The notes: a model not told the origin generated them from the sequence alone. Shown: positions 34,801 to 45,704, numbered from the stretch's first letter. The stretch: DNA of 64,000 bases from Doryteuthis pealeii (GCA_023376005.1 CM042148.1:67696804-67760803), one strand, 5' to 3'. A program made the numbers and translations.

Positions 34801-36555
34801 CTAAACCCTAACCCTAAAACCGTCTTTTTTCCTAGTAGATCAATAAATAAATAAATAAATAATTTATCAGTCAAAAGTGGTTCCCCTTTGATCATGTTAG
34901 ACTTATAGGAATTAACCAATAAGTCAATCCAAAATTTTTTTTTCAAGTCATTTTATGATCGTTTTTCTTGATGGTGTACAATGCGTGGTGATAATTTGTG
35001 AGGCTTAACGTTCTGGGAATCTTTTGAATGAAGGCCACCGGAAGTTGCAAATGAGTTTGGTTTGAGGGAAATAATCACCGAAAAACAATCATGGATGGGT
35101 AGAGAGCATTGTTTAAGGCAAGCCAAACCAACTTATTGTGTTAGTCTAACATTTAATTCTAAGGCTAACAGCAACAAATAAACGAATTAAAACTTAGTTT
35201 AATTCCAACAATCTATTAAAGAGCACCTGATCAATAAATAACAATATAAAGTCCTTCCTGTATATAAAGTTGAGTTTAAGGGGCTTACCGGCGCGTTGGA
35301 GAAGATATCTGGTATCTTAGGGTGATTTCTTGGAGAGCCTTTTAAAGTCGCTGCCTCGTAGAACTGGTCCAGCCTGTCTGTCAGAATTTTTGTATTTTTG
35401 CGCCAAAACTTCTGGGCTCACCACGTGATTGGCATATCCAATCCCAGAGAGCCTCTCCCTCACTCACTCTATACACAGGAATTACCATTTTACTGAACCA
35501 ACAGATGGAAACTTTCGCTCACATATCATTTTTTTGTGTTAAGAAAATTTCAGTTTTCGATGAAATCTTTATTGTAATTTATGTTTTCCCGTCATAACTA
35601 TGGGGCTGGAAACTTCCGGTGACCCTAACCGAAAGACCCCTTCCCCCCTTTTTTCATATAGTGCTTTGAAATTAAGTACAACAGTGAAGATTTGGTTGCA
35701 TTAATATTTTTTTAGTATAAATTGAATCTGCTTACGTTTAGCTGCAACCTTGGTATCAGTTTATTGGTTGATTTTGAAAGCACGAATAATGAATAGAAAT
35801 TATGAAAAATATGGGTTATCCTCCTTTGACTGATTCCGGAAGTGGGACCAGCAGGGGCAAACATCCTTAGAGCAGTAAATCTACGCGAAGAGGGACGACG
35901 TCCCTCCTGGGAGAACACCAACAGCAGTCAAAGAGACTATCAGGGGCCGAAATCCTTAGCGGCAGAGACCGTCGACAACTACAACAACTAACACAGACTA
36001 CCCCCCAACCTTGGGGGAACGAATATAGCAGCAGACCCTACAACGAATAAGCCTACACAACCAGAATTCTTCACCCCAAAATAACTCTACAAAAGATGTC
36101 CATGACTTGTTACTTTATAAATATATATATGTGACTTAAGACCGCTGAAGCATTAAGTTTTAGCAAACCCCTCGCACCGCAAATAAACCCCTTTTAAACA
36201 CATTACTTGTCTTGTCTTATTCCTTTCTTATGATAGATTTTCTGTTAAAATCTTTAGTCACAATAACAAAGGAATACGATTTCCATGAGAATTACCAGCA
36301 TAAACAGTTTATAATAAGCAACTGGATGTTACAAAGGTCTTTTTAAATCCGTGGAAATTTAAATGAAACACTCATTGATCCAGATCAGTTAATGTGATTT
36401 TGTATCGATTTTGAATCTGACAAGAGATTTATTCTTATAGTTATAGAGGACGCTGACATGACTTAGTAGTCGTTAGTTGTAGTAGTAGACGTCATTAGCT
36501 CGAAAGTCGTATAATCAAAAAGGGGTTGATTATTTCTTTCTAGGCTCGTCGGTTC

Positions 36556-36636
<81 letters not shown>

Positions 36637-39600
36637 ATATCAAATGACAACCAAGAATATTGAACTTGATTTCCGTTGGAAAATAAGAAGTGTAGATGAC
36701 AAGAAGATGTGAACAGATGTCAAGACCCATGAAACATTATTTTGATAAGATCCGACTATTGTTTCATATTTATATGAATTTAACGTGAATTATAAGTAGA
36801 TCGGGACCATATGACCTTTAGGCACCCCTTTTTGATCTCGATTAAGAAAGGACATGTTTTTCATTTACACCGTCAATATCCGGTTGTTTTAACAGACGAT
36901 TTTTAGATTTAAATTTTTTTTATAAAACTAACCCCCAACCCTAACCCCTAACAAACAACCGGATATTGACGGTGTAAATGAAAAACATGTCCTTTCTTAA
37001 TCGAGATAAAAAAGAGGTGCCTAAAGGTCATATGGTCCGTAGATCGCTTAGTGTATAAGGAATATAGAACAACAGATTTAGTCACTACTTAGTACCAGTT
37101 TACAAGTTCTCTTTTTATTGTTAATCAATACTAGGTCTGATTTCTGGCTGGGATAAGGTGACCCGTCTTTATCTCAAAGCCCCAGAAAATTTTACGTGTC
37201 TCATTCTCAAGAACAGGTTCTGATTTATGCATATACCGTTTTGTTGTATGGTCAAAATTTAGTTTCATGTACAATTCCCAGTGGATCACCTTTCCAACCC
37301 AATCCTGACAAGCCCTGTATTCTCGTTGTGCTAGTTTGCTGCATTCGCTTAACACATAGTTGATTATCTCATCTATACACACCCTAATTTGCTGTTCTGT
37401 TGTGTCTTATCTATTTTTGCTTTGATATTATTTGTTCTTATAGCATTGTTTTGTGCTGCAATTATGGGCGATTTAGGGTAATTTATGAGGAAGTGCGTCC
37501 CAGTCTCCTGCCTCAAAAATTGCTGCCCGGTGACTATCAAAATAACAACCCCAACTCGTAATTCTTGTTCATTTATCGTAATTTGTCGTAATTCTTGTTT
37601 AGATATGAAGATGGATATATAGTTTTGAATAGACTGAGATAGATAGATAAACAAACAAAATAGTATAGATAGATACGAACAAATGGAGATAGATATTTTC
37701 GACAGGTAAATGTATTTTTTTTTTGGGGGGGGGTCGCTTCTTTTTTTGTCGTACTTCTTGTTTATTTAAACTAAAAACAAGACATTAAACAAATATGAAT
37801 AAAAAAAATCTTAGTATTTAAAGTAATATAGATAAATATGAACAAATTGAGATAGATAGATATGAAGATGGATAGTTTTGAATAGACTGAGCTGGGTCGT
37901 TATTTTAATAGTCACCGAGCAGCAACTCTTGAGGCAGGAGACCGGGACGTACTTCCTCATAAATTACCGATTTAGTTTCTCTCATGAGGTTTCCTTTTCT
38001 TAACCATGTCCAGGTTTTTTTCATGTACAATCTCCCAAACTTGTCGCTTGAAGTATCTATATAATTAGTTTTTTTTTTCCCATTTCTGTTTTCTGGTTTT
38101 TGTTGTTTTTCTGTTTATCCATATATTGCAGCTGCTGCTATTGGCTATTATAATTAATCTTTCTTTGCTTTTTTTATGTATTCTTCGAGTCCTTGGATTG
38201 TGGCATCTACGCAATCATCAATGTTGGCAAGGGATCTTTACCTTCCTTTCTTCATACATATATATATTTACCAACTCCTCCGCACGAGCAGGATACGACA
38301 CAAGGTCAATTTCTTAAGCGGAGTTTAACAGGTTTGAATTCAGAGTTTTTCCTTCTCCTAGACCTGTTGCCTAACCAAGGTTAAAGAACCCAGTCTGCCC
38401 TACTATTTACCCATAGCTGGGGGGGGGGAGAGTAGGATTCACACCTTTCCCAAGGATATTAGCGCTAAATGAAATGCACTTACCACGTCCAGGATTTGAA
38501 CTCGGGGCGACGAGTCCATTTCCCATGACTTTAAACATTACACCACGCGCTTCCCTTGATACATATAGTCTGTCTCTATCAAGTCCTTGTGCATTGTCAC
38601 TAATTTTCTTATCTTTTGGTCTATCCGCCGGAATTCCCTCTTGTTCATTTTAAGAATGGTCCAGGTATCTTCTAATTGGACAACCCAGGTATTTATTCCC
38701 TTTTTGAGATTTCAGAGCTTGGTTTCTAGAAGTTTTCTTGTTCTTCTGAGGTATTCTTTTTAAACTTTTTTTTCATCTTTTTTTTCATCTTTTTTTTTCA
38801 TCTTTTTTTTCATCTTTTTTTTCATCTTTTTTTTCATCTTTTTTTTCATCTTTTTTTTTCATCTCTGTTTGTTTGATGGTGTCTGCTTCTAAGATTCCTA
38901 AGTTATTTCTTTTTTGCGAGATTTAAAAAAAAAAAGTTAAAAAATATTTACGTTTCTCCCTTCAATATGGCCTAAACTGATCAGGTGACGTATTTTGGTG
39001 GTACCTACTTCTCATATTCAACAAGCAGCTTCGGTGGTTTTGACATCTGGTTTGAAACATTTTTTTCGAAATTACAAGAATCTAGATAACATCTGTAACA
39101 AAATATTGTCAATAGTTTTGATTATTTTCACCCATCTGAGTTTTTCACATCTGTTTTAACTGATGGTATTTCACTGGAGTTGAGTGACAACAAGTCTCCT
39201 CAGGTCTCCTGGACTCTTCTGAGTATTCTAGTCGATTGCAGCAATGCAGTAGTCTGGATGGTCTCAGTTCTTCCTCTGATTTCCAAATCCTCCAGTCTTT
39301 TTTCTAAGGTGCACCAACTACAATTGGTATCACTTTCACTCCCATATTCCACAGCTTTTTCAATTCTTTGGCAAGGTCCAGGTATTTGTCCATCTTTTCG
39401 TTTTCTTTCAGCTTCACCCTCTGATCTACTGGAACCGCAAAATCCACCAGTTGGCACGTTCTCTTTTTTTTTTTTAATCAACACTAGGTCTGGTCTTCTG
39501 GTTGGGATGGGTGATCCGTCTTTATCTCGAAGTCCCAGATTTCACTCCTTACAAATTTCATACCAGCGTTAGCAAGTGGTCTTTCACAGGGTCTGAGTGA

Positions 39601-42600
39601 CAGCAAGTCTCCTCAGGTCCCTGGGATTCTTCTGAGTATTCTAGCCGATCTTAATCATGTTGTGGTCTGTATCCTTCCCTTGATTTCTAATTATGTCTAT
39701 CTATATTCTAAGCCAACATTGTCCACAGCCTTTCAGCTCTCTGGCAAGATCCAAGTACTCGTTTATATTTTCATTTTCTTTTCTTTTCGCTCTGTGGTAC
39801 GCTAGAGCAGCAAAAGTCACACAAAAAAGTTACTGTGAAATATGAGGGTGAAAGTGATACGAATAGTAGTTGGGGCACTTGGAACAGTCTTCCAAAAGCT
39901 TAGAAAAAAGAATAGAGGAACTAGAAATCAGAGGAAGAATTGAGACCATCCAGACAACAGCATTGTTTAAATCAGCTGGAATACTCAGGAGATACCTGGA
40001 GACACGAGGAGACTTGTTGTCAATCAGACTTCAGTAAAATACCATCAGCTAAGCTGATGGGAAAAACTCAAACTCCAGTGAAAGACCATCAGCTAACACT
40101 GGTGTGCAAAACTACTACTAATAATGATAATGATGATGATGATGATGATGATGATTAAGATACAGACGGATCACCTTATCCCAGCCAGAAGACCAGACCT
40201 AGTATTGATTAATAAGAAAAAGAGAACTTGTCAACTGGTAGATTGTGTAGTTCCAGCAGATAACAGAGTGAAGACGAAAGAAAAACAAAATAGACAAATA
40301 GTTATACCTCGCCAGAGAATTAAAAAAACTGTGTAATATGTGGGTGAAAGTGATACCAATTATAATTGGTGCACTTGGAATGGCCCTCAAAAGTTTAGAA
40401 AAACAGACTAGAAGAATTGGAAATCAGAGGAAGAATTGAGATCATCCGAATAACATTATTGTTAAGATCAGCTAGGATACTAAAAATAGTCCTGAATACC
40501 TGAGGAGACTTTTTGTCACCCAGACTCCAATGAAAGACCATCAGCTTTTGCTGGTTAGAAAAAACTTACAAGGAGTGAAATAATAATAATAATAATAATA
40601 ATAATATGAAAGTAAAAATAGATAGGACACAACAGGATAGCAAGTGTAGAATGTGTGGGGAAAAAGAAGAAACAGTCAATCACATAATAAGCGAATGCAG
40701 TAAACTAGCACAATGAGAGTACAAACTAAGCACGACTGGGCGAGAAAGGGGATTCACTGGGAATTGTGCAAGAAATTCAATTTTCACCATTCAACTTAAT
40801 GGTATATGCATAAATCTAAATATGTCCTGGAGAATGAGACGTACAAAATTCTCTGGGACTTTGAGGTACAGGCGGATCACATAATCCCGGCCAGGAGACC
40901 AGACCTAGTGTTTATTAACAAGAAGAATAGAACTTGTTATCTCATGGATTTTAACGTTCCGGCAGATCACCGAGTGAAAGTGAAAAAAACGGCGAAAAGA
41001 TGTTGTAAATGATCCTCAAGGGTGTGGAAAAAGTCTGGATGAATTGGAAATCAGAGAAAGAGTCGAGACCATCCAAGATATAGGGATGGAATTCGGAATC
41101 GAAAACTGTGCTATGCTATGAAAGAAAATTAATGGACAGAATAAAACTATCAAATCAGGGCACTATAAAATCACTTGATGAAAACGAAAGTTACAAATAC
41201 TTAGGAATTTTAGAAGCAGACAATATCAAGCAAACAGAAATGAAAGGAAAAGTTAAAAAAAGAATACCTCAGAAAACTAGAAACCAAGCTCAACAGCACA
41301 AATCTTATCAAAGAAAATAAAATACCTGGGCCGTTCCCATCATAAGATACTCTGGGCCATTCTTAAAATGGACAAAAGAAGAACTCAAACAGATTGACCA
41401 AAGGACAAGAAAATTAATGACAATGCACAAGGCTCTACACCCTAGAGACGATAGAGATAGACTATATGTATCAAGAAAGGAAGGTGGAAGAGGTCTTGCC
41501 AACATAGAGGTCTGTGTAGAGGCCACAATCCAAAGACTCGAAGAATACACACAAAAAACAAATACAGATTACTTATGGCAGCCAACGATAGCAGATGTAA
41601 TATATGGACAAACAAAAAAAACAAAAACAACAAAAACTAGAAAACAAAAAATGGGAAGAAAAACAATTATATGGACACTTAAAACGACAAATCGAAAAGG
41701 TTGGACATGAAAAGACTTGGAAATGGTTAAGAAGAAGAAACCTCAAAAGAGAAACTGAATCACTAATTATTGCTACTCAAAATAATGCCATAAGAACAAA
41801 TTATATCAAAGCAAAAATTGATAAGACCCAACAAAACAGTAAATGTAGACTATGCGGTGACAGAGATGAGACTTGTAAACCATGTACTAAGCGAATGTAA
41901 CAAACTAGCACAACGGGAATACAAAACTAGGCACGACTGGGTTGGGAAGGTGATCCACTGGAATTATGCAAAAATCAAATTTTGACCATACAACAAAATG
42001 GTATATGTGTAAACTAGAATCTGTTCTTGAGAATGAAACGCATAAATTCTCTGGGACTTTGAAATAAAACGAATCACCTTATTCCAGCTAGGAGACCAGG
42101 CCTAGTGTTGATTAACAAAAAAGAAAGAACTTTTCAACTGGTGGATTTTGTAGTTCCAGCATACCACAAGTGAAAATGAAGGAAAACGAAAAGATGGACA
42201 AATACTTGGTTATTGCAAGAGAATTAAAAAAGCTATGGAATATGAAAGTCAAAGTGATACCAATTGTAGTAGGTGCACTTGGAACGGTCCCAAAAAGCTT
42301 GGAAAAAAGACTGGAGAATCTGGAAATCAGAGGAAGAGTTGAGATCATTCAGACTACTGCATTGCTGCAATCGGCTAGGATACCCAGAGAGTCCTGGAGA
42401 CCTGAGGAAACTTGTTGTCACCCAACTCCAGTGAAATACCATCAGTTAAAACAGATGTGAAAAACTCAGATGGAGTGAAAATAATCAAAACTATTGACAA
42501 TATTTTGTTACAGATGTTATCTAGATTCTTGTAATTTTGAAAAAAATGTTTCAAACCAGATGTCAAAACCACCGAAGCTGCTTGTTGAATATGAGAAGTA

Positions 42601-44300
42601 GGTATCAACAAAATACGTCACGTGATCAGTTTAGGCCATATTGAAGGAAGAAACGTAAATATTTTTGAACTTAAAAAAAAAATCTCGCAAAAAAGAAATA
42701 ACGAACATAAAGAGTTGTTACAAAGAAAAACAGTTAATTCAAAGACCAAATTATCCGAGTGGGGAAAAATTACTCACTGTTATCTTTAAAAATAAGTAAA
42801 ACAGTCCGTTATTTTTTCCAACAGGGTCAGTTTCTTTATTGATATTTTTAGCAGAATTCTGTATTCATGGTTCTTTTACTAAAAAAATCACGCATCGAAA
42901 CATATAAAAATCTTCTGATATAATTATTCAGACTCTTATCTTTATAGAAAAAAAGTAAAAATTGTTTTTGTGGGTTCATTTCATATTTCATAAAATAAAA
43001 TAGGAAGTGGGTAGACCACGTAAAAAAATATTCCTCCTAATATATTTTAGGAAAAAAACTATTTCAGACATATTTTCATCAAAAGGTAAGTAATTATGGA
43101 ATTTTTTGTGAAAATCGGACCATTAATTGATTTTTCATAGAATTAAAAAAAAGCCTCTAGTCATAACTTGTTTTTTGGCTACGTTGAATTTCAATTGATT
43201 TAACGGTGCAAAAATGTAAACATTGTTTTCGTTCATAATTTTCAGAATTTCCGTATGCTGAAATTTAAAAAAAAATCATCAGGAGTTTTTTTTTTAATGT
43301 TTCTTCTTTCAAATGACCAAAAATAATTCAAGATAATATTAACCTTTATGCAAGTTTCATTGTGTTAAATATAGAGGGGTAAATTTCACAGGGAAAATTG
43401 GTGGAGAAGTGACGTGAAATGAAACAATATTAATAGCCGCCTAAAATTGGTTGAAACGTTTTAAGGGTTCTAACTTGTCCTTGAAATAAAAGGGTCCAGA
43501 AGAGGACAATCATCAGTTGTTGATTATGATGCGTTAAAACGTAAGGTAGATGAGAACCTGCCCACCAGCAACGCTTAAAAACTTTCAGAAGAGGAAGGAT
43601 CTTTGAATGATATCATAGGTATACCCAAAAATTCGGCTGCTACGAATTTTAGATATTGATGTATATATATATTTAAAAGAAATATAGCATTAGATACGAT
43701 TTCGAGAAATAAATAAAAATATACAGTAGTTATCGAGAGGTTTTATAATAAGTGTCAGTTGATTACCCTCACCCCTGATACAGCACCCAAAAGTTCGGCT
43801 GCTACGAATTTTAAATATTGATGTATATATTTTTTCTTTTATAAAATATAGCATTAAAAAAGATTTCGAAAAATAAATAAAAATACTCAGGAGTTATCGA
43901 GAGGTTTTAACAAAAAGTGTCTGTTGATTACCCCCACCCTTGATAAAGTGTAACTCGTTTCTTGGAAATAAGCTATGAACTGAATGACTTCTCTTCACGC
44001 TCTTCACGTGGTTGGAATTTATGAATGGAAAATTAAATCTATCCACCATTAAGATACAAACCACATAACAACCACATTTTTGTACAAATAAAAACACCTA
44101 AAAGAAAATGAATATCTGTAATAGGAAGTTGTGAAAAAAAAAAAAAAAAAAAAAAAGAAAAATAATTTTAAAAAGCTGTTAAAACTTACCAAAACAACGT
44201 TGGAGAGTCTTGCCATGTTGTATCGTATTCTGGCTGTGTAACCAGGGGCAACCGACAACAGGATTAGTAAGAGGCAGAATTTGACGAGATGAAGAATCAT
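25864..44300 (-). CDS. Small secreted cysteine-rich protein, three exons, scoloptoxin(11)/Argos-like pattern
   Basis: Exon 1 (44190-44300) starts at ATG and encodes a signal peptide (MILHLVKFCLLLILLSVAPG). Exon 2 (27776-28159) is 128 codons with ten cysteines. Exon 3 (25864-26069) ends at TGA 25864-25866 and has five cysteines in its main frame. Both mature exons carry a matching LCxCPxxxxC signature (LCACPGRTTC and LCSCPRSHYC). Spacing of this kind is seen in the Argos/giant-lens and U-scoloptoxin(11)-like secreted proteins; I infer that link from pattern only. Exons 1 and 2 join in phase 0. Exon 2 ends in phase 0, but the best exon 3 acceptor (26070/26071) opens the cysteine frame in another phase. 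A second AG at 26053 would restore phase; so would a one-base shift near 26045. Function unknown: a secreted signalling antagonist or peptide factor is as likely as a venom role. Confidence 0.65.
26396..26640 (-). mobile_element. SINE family 1 with extended 3' tail
   Basis: Complete copy in the last intron of the cysteine-rich gene. The 110 bases beyond its 3' end (26286-26395) are shared with 33413-33508, so the repeat unit is longer than the SINE body. Confidence 0.82.
26732..27050. mobile_element. Foldback MITE family C, copy 3, truncated
   Basis: Left arm GGACCAGGTATCTAATAGTC is present; the second arm is lost where a retroposon begins at 27051. Confidence 0.6.
27051..27492 (-). mobile_element. 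588-bp-type retroposon, 3' end missing
   Basis: Reverse copy of the 5' three quarters; it breaks at the junction with the MITE fragment at 27050. Confidence 0.7.
27776..28159 (-). CDS. Cysteine-rich gene exon 2
   Basis: Acceptor ttcttccag on the minus strand, donor AAGgtaaga after 27776; 384 bp, open throughout. Its ten cysteines include LCACPGRTTC and IKCLCKSP. Phase 0 at both ends. Confidence 0.75.
28296..28660 (-). repeat. Dispersed repeat with GA tract, copy 2
   Basis: Reverse of copy 1, with the GA run expanded to about 80 bp (28417-28496) and GTAGTAGTAGTAG at the edge. Confidence 0.55.
28744..28810. repeat. (GA)n microsatellite
   Basis: About 33 uninterrupted GA units; the 67-codon frames on both strands are pure repeat artefacts. 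Confidence 0.9.
29391..30262 (+). pseudogene. Decayed copy of a transposon-associated gene family
   Basis: Conserved blocks appear in order but in different frames with stops: SWTPHQICNQCVKSL, FGIPMVWKEPKYNCTNCYFC, LPSAIRPVPHS, ALPIEGNCFKY, GVFDGLQIWLVIKDEHF, NCNMSIKFYNLHSHL and FHQDLKFMEEWYQ. I recognise this block series as a multicopy, repeat-associated family in molluscs, cnidarians and aphids, with CxxC zinc-binding-type pairs. It lies in the long intron of the cysteine-rich gene. Several frameshifts and stops mean it cannot be translated as one protein. Function unknown; transposon origin is inference. Confidence 0.55.
30953..31210. repeat. Imperfect tandem duplication, about 130-bp period
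   Basis: GGGAATTAATTC(T/A)ATTGGTT and AGAAATAACGC(A/T)GTTCT each occur twice. The second unit carries a CCCCCC-A-rich insertion near 31116-31135. No product recognised. Confidence 0.6.
31513..31793 (-). mobile_element. SINE family 2
   Basis: Reverse copy from CCAACCCCTCCGCACGATC to ACACCACGCGTC, more diverged. Confidence 0.68.
32297..32403. mobile_element. Foldback MITE family E, one arm only
   Basis: Four CCCTAA units, TAGTAGATCAATAAATAAAT, then TAGACATAGGAAATAACC. The left arm is absent. Confidence 0.55.
32475..32695. mobile_element. Foldback MITE family A, copy 4
   Basis: Exact 8-bp duplication GAACCACT (32467-32474, 32696-32703). The core holds repeated CCCTAA units. Confidence 0.85.
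32704..33412. other. Unassigned intron segment
   Basis: T/C-rich (CTTTCTTTCTTT near 32970) and purine-rich (33060-33180) tracts; no gene or repeat family seen. Confidence 0.5.
33509..33759 (-). mobile_element. SINE family 1 within a larger shared block
   Basis: Complete copy. Flanks on both sides are repeated elsewhere: 33413-33508 matches 26286-26395, and 33760-33995 is the complement of about 7748-7985. Confidence 0.82.
34003..34048 (-). mobile_element. SINE family 1, head fragment only
   Basis: Just the tRNA-like head: B-box side to GAGCTAACCCGGCCC. Confidence 0.7.
34543..34917. mobile_element. Foldback MITE family E, copy 3, with an internal second terminus
   Basis: Exact 8-bp duplication AATAAGTC (34535-34542, 34918-34925). 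A second GGTTATTTCCTATAACTCC start lies inside at 34679. Core has a run of CCCTAA variants at 34772-34818. Confidence 0.75.
34926..36461. other. Unassigned intron segment, possible old repeat
   Basis: No family recognised. GC-richer 35820-36060 followed by TGTGACTTAAGACCG and AATAAACCCC near 36185 looks faintly like a retroelement end, but no second copy is in the window. Confidence 0.4.
36462..36636 (-). repeat. Dispersed repeat with GA tract, copy 3, truncated
   Basis: GTAGTCGTTAGTTGTAG, GAAAGTCGTATAATCAA, GGCTCGTCGGTTCTTTTTCA and then (GA)n; breaks after the GA run. Confidence 0.55.
36804..37038. mobile_element. Foldback MITE family A, copy 5
   Basis: Exact 8-bp duplication GTAGATCG on both sides; arms nearly identical to the other copies. 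Confidence 0.85.
37477..37968. mobile_element. Foldback element nested in a LINE
   Basis: GGTAATTTATGAGGAAGTGC and complement bound a spacer with ATAGATAGATA-type repeats. GATTTAG flanks both sides (7-8 bp duplication), and the LINE text continues across the insertion. Confidence 0.65.
38265..38555 (-). mobile_element. SINE family 2 inserted in a LINE
   Basis: Same body in reverse, head CACCACGCGC at the right. TT(C/G)ATACATATA flanks it on both sides and LINE coding text resumes beyond. Confidence 0.72.
38764..38872 (-). repeat. 12-bp minisatellite inside LINE coding sequence
   Basis: About nine copies of CATCTTTTTTTT on the plus strand. In LINE sense most units read ATG AAA AAA AAG, an in-frame MKKK expansion at the KEKVKKE region. 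Confidence 0.7.
39130..39545 (-). pseudogene. Dong/R4-like LINE, 3' end fragment
   Basis: Same endonuclease block (VPTGGFCGSSRSEGE-type frame is a shadow). It is part of the left arm of a large inverted repeat with 42060-42710. Confidence 0.65.
39553..39815 (-). pseudogene. Dong/R4-like LINE, very short 3' fragment
   Basis: A second 3' end directly upstream of the previous copy: CAGCGTTAGCAAGTGG and CAGCAAGTCTCCTCAGG text, diverged. Confidence 0.55.
39830..40145 (+). pseudogene. Dong/R4-like LINE, 3' fragment
   Basis: Plus-strand 3' end (IVVGALGTVFQKL-like, frameshifted), ending in two CCATCAGCTAA repeats and a (TAATGATGA)n run. Confidence 0.6.
40146..40605 (+). pseudogene. Dong/R4-like LINE, 3' fragment with (TAA)n tail
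   Basis: IQTDHLIPARRPDLVLINKK and KRTCQLVDCVVPADNRVK, then the shared end and (AAT)n at 40581-40605. Confidence 0.7.
40606..41075 (+). pseudogene. Dong/R4-like LINE segment with zinc knuckle
   Basis: KCRMCGEKEETVNHIISEC gives the CCHC-type knuckle (CX2CX7HX4C), then QADHIIPARRPDLVFINKK. Begins right after the (AAT)n tail of the previous copy. Confidence 0.7.
41076..42475 (+). pseudogene. Dong/R4-like LINE, longest plus-strand copy (RT end to 3' end)
   Basis: Blocks in order: ESYKYLGILEADNIKQTEMK, WTKEELKQIDQRTRKLMTMH, RDRLYVSRKEGGRGLANIEV, CRLCGDRDE (broken knuckle), ARRPGLVLINKKERTFQLVD, then KMKENEKMDKYLVIARELKK and the shared 3' end. Several frameshifts and stops. Confidence 0.75.
42716..43619. 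other. Unassigned intron segment
   Basis: AT-rich, no gene, family or RNA recognised. Confidence 0.5.
43620..43945. repeat. Tandem duplication, about 163-bp period
   Basis: TTCGGCTGCTACGAATTTTA and GTTATCGAGAGGTTTTA each occur twice. Loosely related text is seen at 53070-53160. Confidence 0.65.
44190..44300 (-). CDS. Cysteine-rich gene exon 1 (signal peptide)
   Basis: ATG at 44300, 37 codons, then donor GGTAAG on the minus strand (exon ends 44190, phase 0). A hydrophobic core FCLLLILLSVAPG is followed by a likely cleavage near YTA. An upstream TATTTAAA lies 294-301 bases before the start codon. Confidence 0.72.
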
Positions 44301-44593
44301 GGTTGTTTGTCAATGCGGGAATATTTCTTAAAAGTATTACAGTTCGTCTGTATTATAAAAATATTTTAGGAAAAATATTAGGTTGTCTAACAACTGGAAT
44401 CTACAGGACGAACGAGGAATTCTGCAGCGTGGAAACTCGCGTCAGTTGTAATAATTTGCATAAACGAGTTGCTGTAACGTATAAGTTGTAGTGAGTAGTG
44501 TTTCTAATCAGTTGTACCGGCTGTTGGGTAGTTGTGCTTCTTCAATGTTCAGAGATAGGCGACGTGTGTTGGTTTAGACTCCACTCGGTCTGT

Positions 44594-44601
44594 TTTAAAT
44601 A
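44594..44601 (-). promoter_or_regulatory. TATA-like box upstream of the cysteine-rich gene
   Basis: TATTTAAA on the minus strand in a locally GC-richer stretch, about 300 bases before the ATG. A start site near 44570 would give a 5' UTR of about 270 bases. Inferred from motif and position only. Confidence 0.35.
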
Positions 44602-45291
44602 CCTTTTACCCTTTGGTGTAAGCGGGTAGAGGGATATAGAGAATATTTACCAATTAGCATCCTTACGCCTTTTTCTTCAAGGTTTTCAAGAGAAAAATGC
44701 ATTTTGTGAATGGGGGCAGTATGCTTGGAGTAACGTAACTGTAAAACTTAGCGGCTGGCTGAATTTGATTGGCTATTATTCATTATCTTTAAACGCTGAC
44801 TCCACCTACTAAAAATACCGATAATAGCTGAGGGCGTGACAACACTGATGAAGCTGGAAGGTAGCGAAGAAAGACATGATATAAAAAAGGACCCCCCTCC
44901 CAACTCCTCGGACATCAACTTCCATATTCACACACACACACATGTGCGCAAACAAAATAACACACAGCGTTGGTAAGAAAACAGAATGAAAAAAAAAAAA
45001 AATGAATATGCCAAGAAAACGAGGCATTGCCCTAAAGTTTTACTACATAACAGAATTTATTTATTTATTTTTTTTACACAGATGTATTTTCGTAGTCGTT
45101 TGTCGAGTGTACAATTGTTTATGGGACTATGCAAATAAATGGTAACATTTTTACTTTCTATTTTATCATAGATATCTTCTGCTTTTAGCTTTTCTTATAC
45201 ATACTTTGAAAATACATTTTCTCTTTCTTTTTTAAAAGTTCACTGTCTCTTATTTAGTGGTTTTAAAATTATCATTATTATTATTTGCTCC

Positions 45292-45292
<1 letters not shown>
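44602..45292. other. Region upstream of the cysteine-rich gene
   Basis: Probably holds its regulatory DNA, but beyond the TATA-like box I recognise no element. A CA run lies at 44932-44941. Confidence 0.45.
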
Positions 45293-45333
<41 letters not shown>

Positions 45334-45704
45334 GTTTTTCACACCAGCATAAGTTGATTGTATTTCCCTGGAGTTTGAGTGACAACAAGTCTCCTCACGG
45401 CTCCAGGACTCTTCTGAGTATTCTACCCGATTGCAGCAGTGCTGTAGTCTGGATGGTCTCAATTCTTCCTCTGATTTCCAGATCCTCCAGTTTTTTTCCT
45501 AAGTTTATTGGGACCGTTCCAAGTGCACCAACTACAATTGGTATCACTTACACTCTCATATTTCACAGCTTTTTCAATTCTCTGGCAAGGTCCAGGTATT
45601 CATCCATCTTTTCATTTTACTTCAGCTTCACCCTGTGGTCTGCTGGAACAGCAAAGTCCACCAGTTGACATGTTCGCTTTTTTTATTAATCAACACTAGG
45701 TCTG

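Larger units (their letters stand above)
37097..38935 (-). pseudogene. Dong/R4-like LINE interrupted by two insertions
   Basis: From high to low coordinate: RT C-terminal part, RDRLYVSRE-type block, thumb region, then the ISECSKLAQREYRACQDWVG zinc-knuckle-side block and endonuclease start. A foldback element (37477-37968) and a family 2 SINE (38265-38555) sit inside it. Frameshifts throughout. The 3' end past the endonuclease is missing. Confidence 0.7.
38893..42715. repeat. Large inverted repeat, arms about 580-620 bp
   Basis: 38893-39480 is the complement of about 42100-42715, including 240 bp that is not LINE (ACATCTGGTTTGAAACATTT; GATGTTATCTAGATTCTTGT) and the adjoining LINE 3' ends. Four other LINE pieces lie between. 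Confidence 0.65.

Noticed and set aside
35820..36230. LTR of a retrotransposon
   Set aside because: There is an AATAAA and GC-rich text, but no second LTR, no primer-binding site and no gag-pol in the window.
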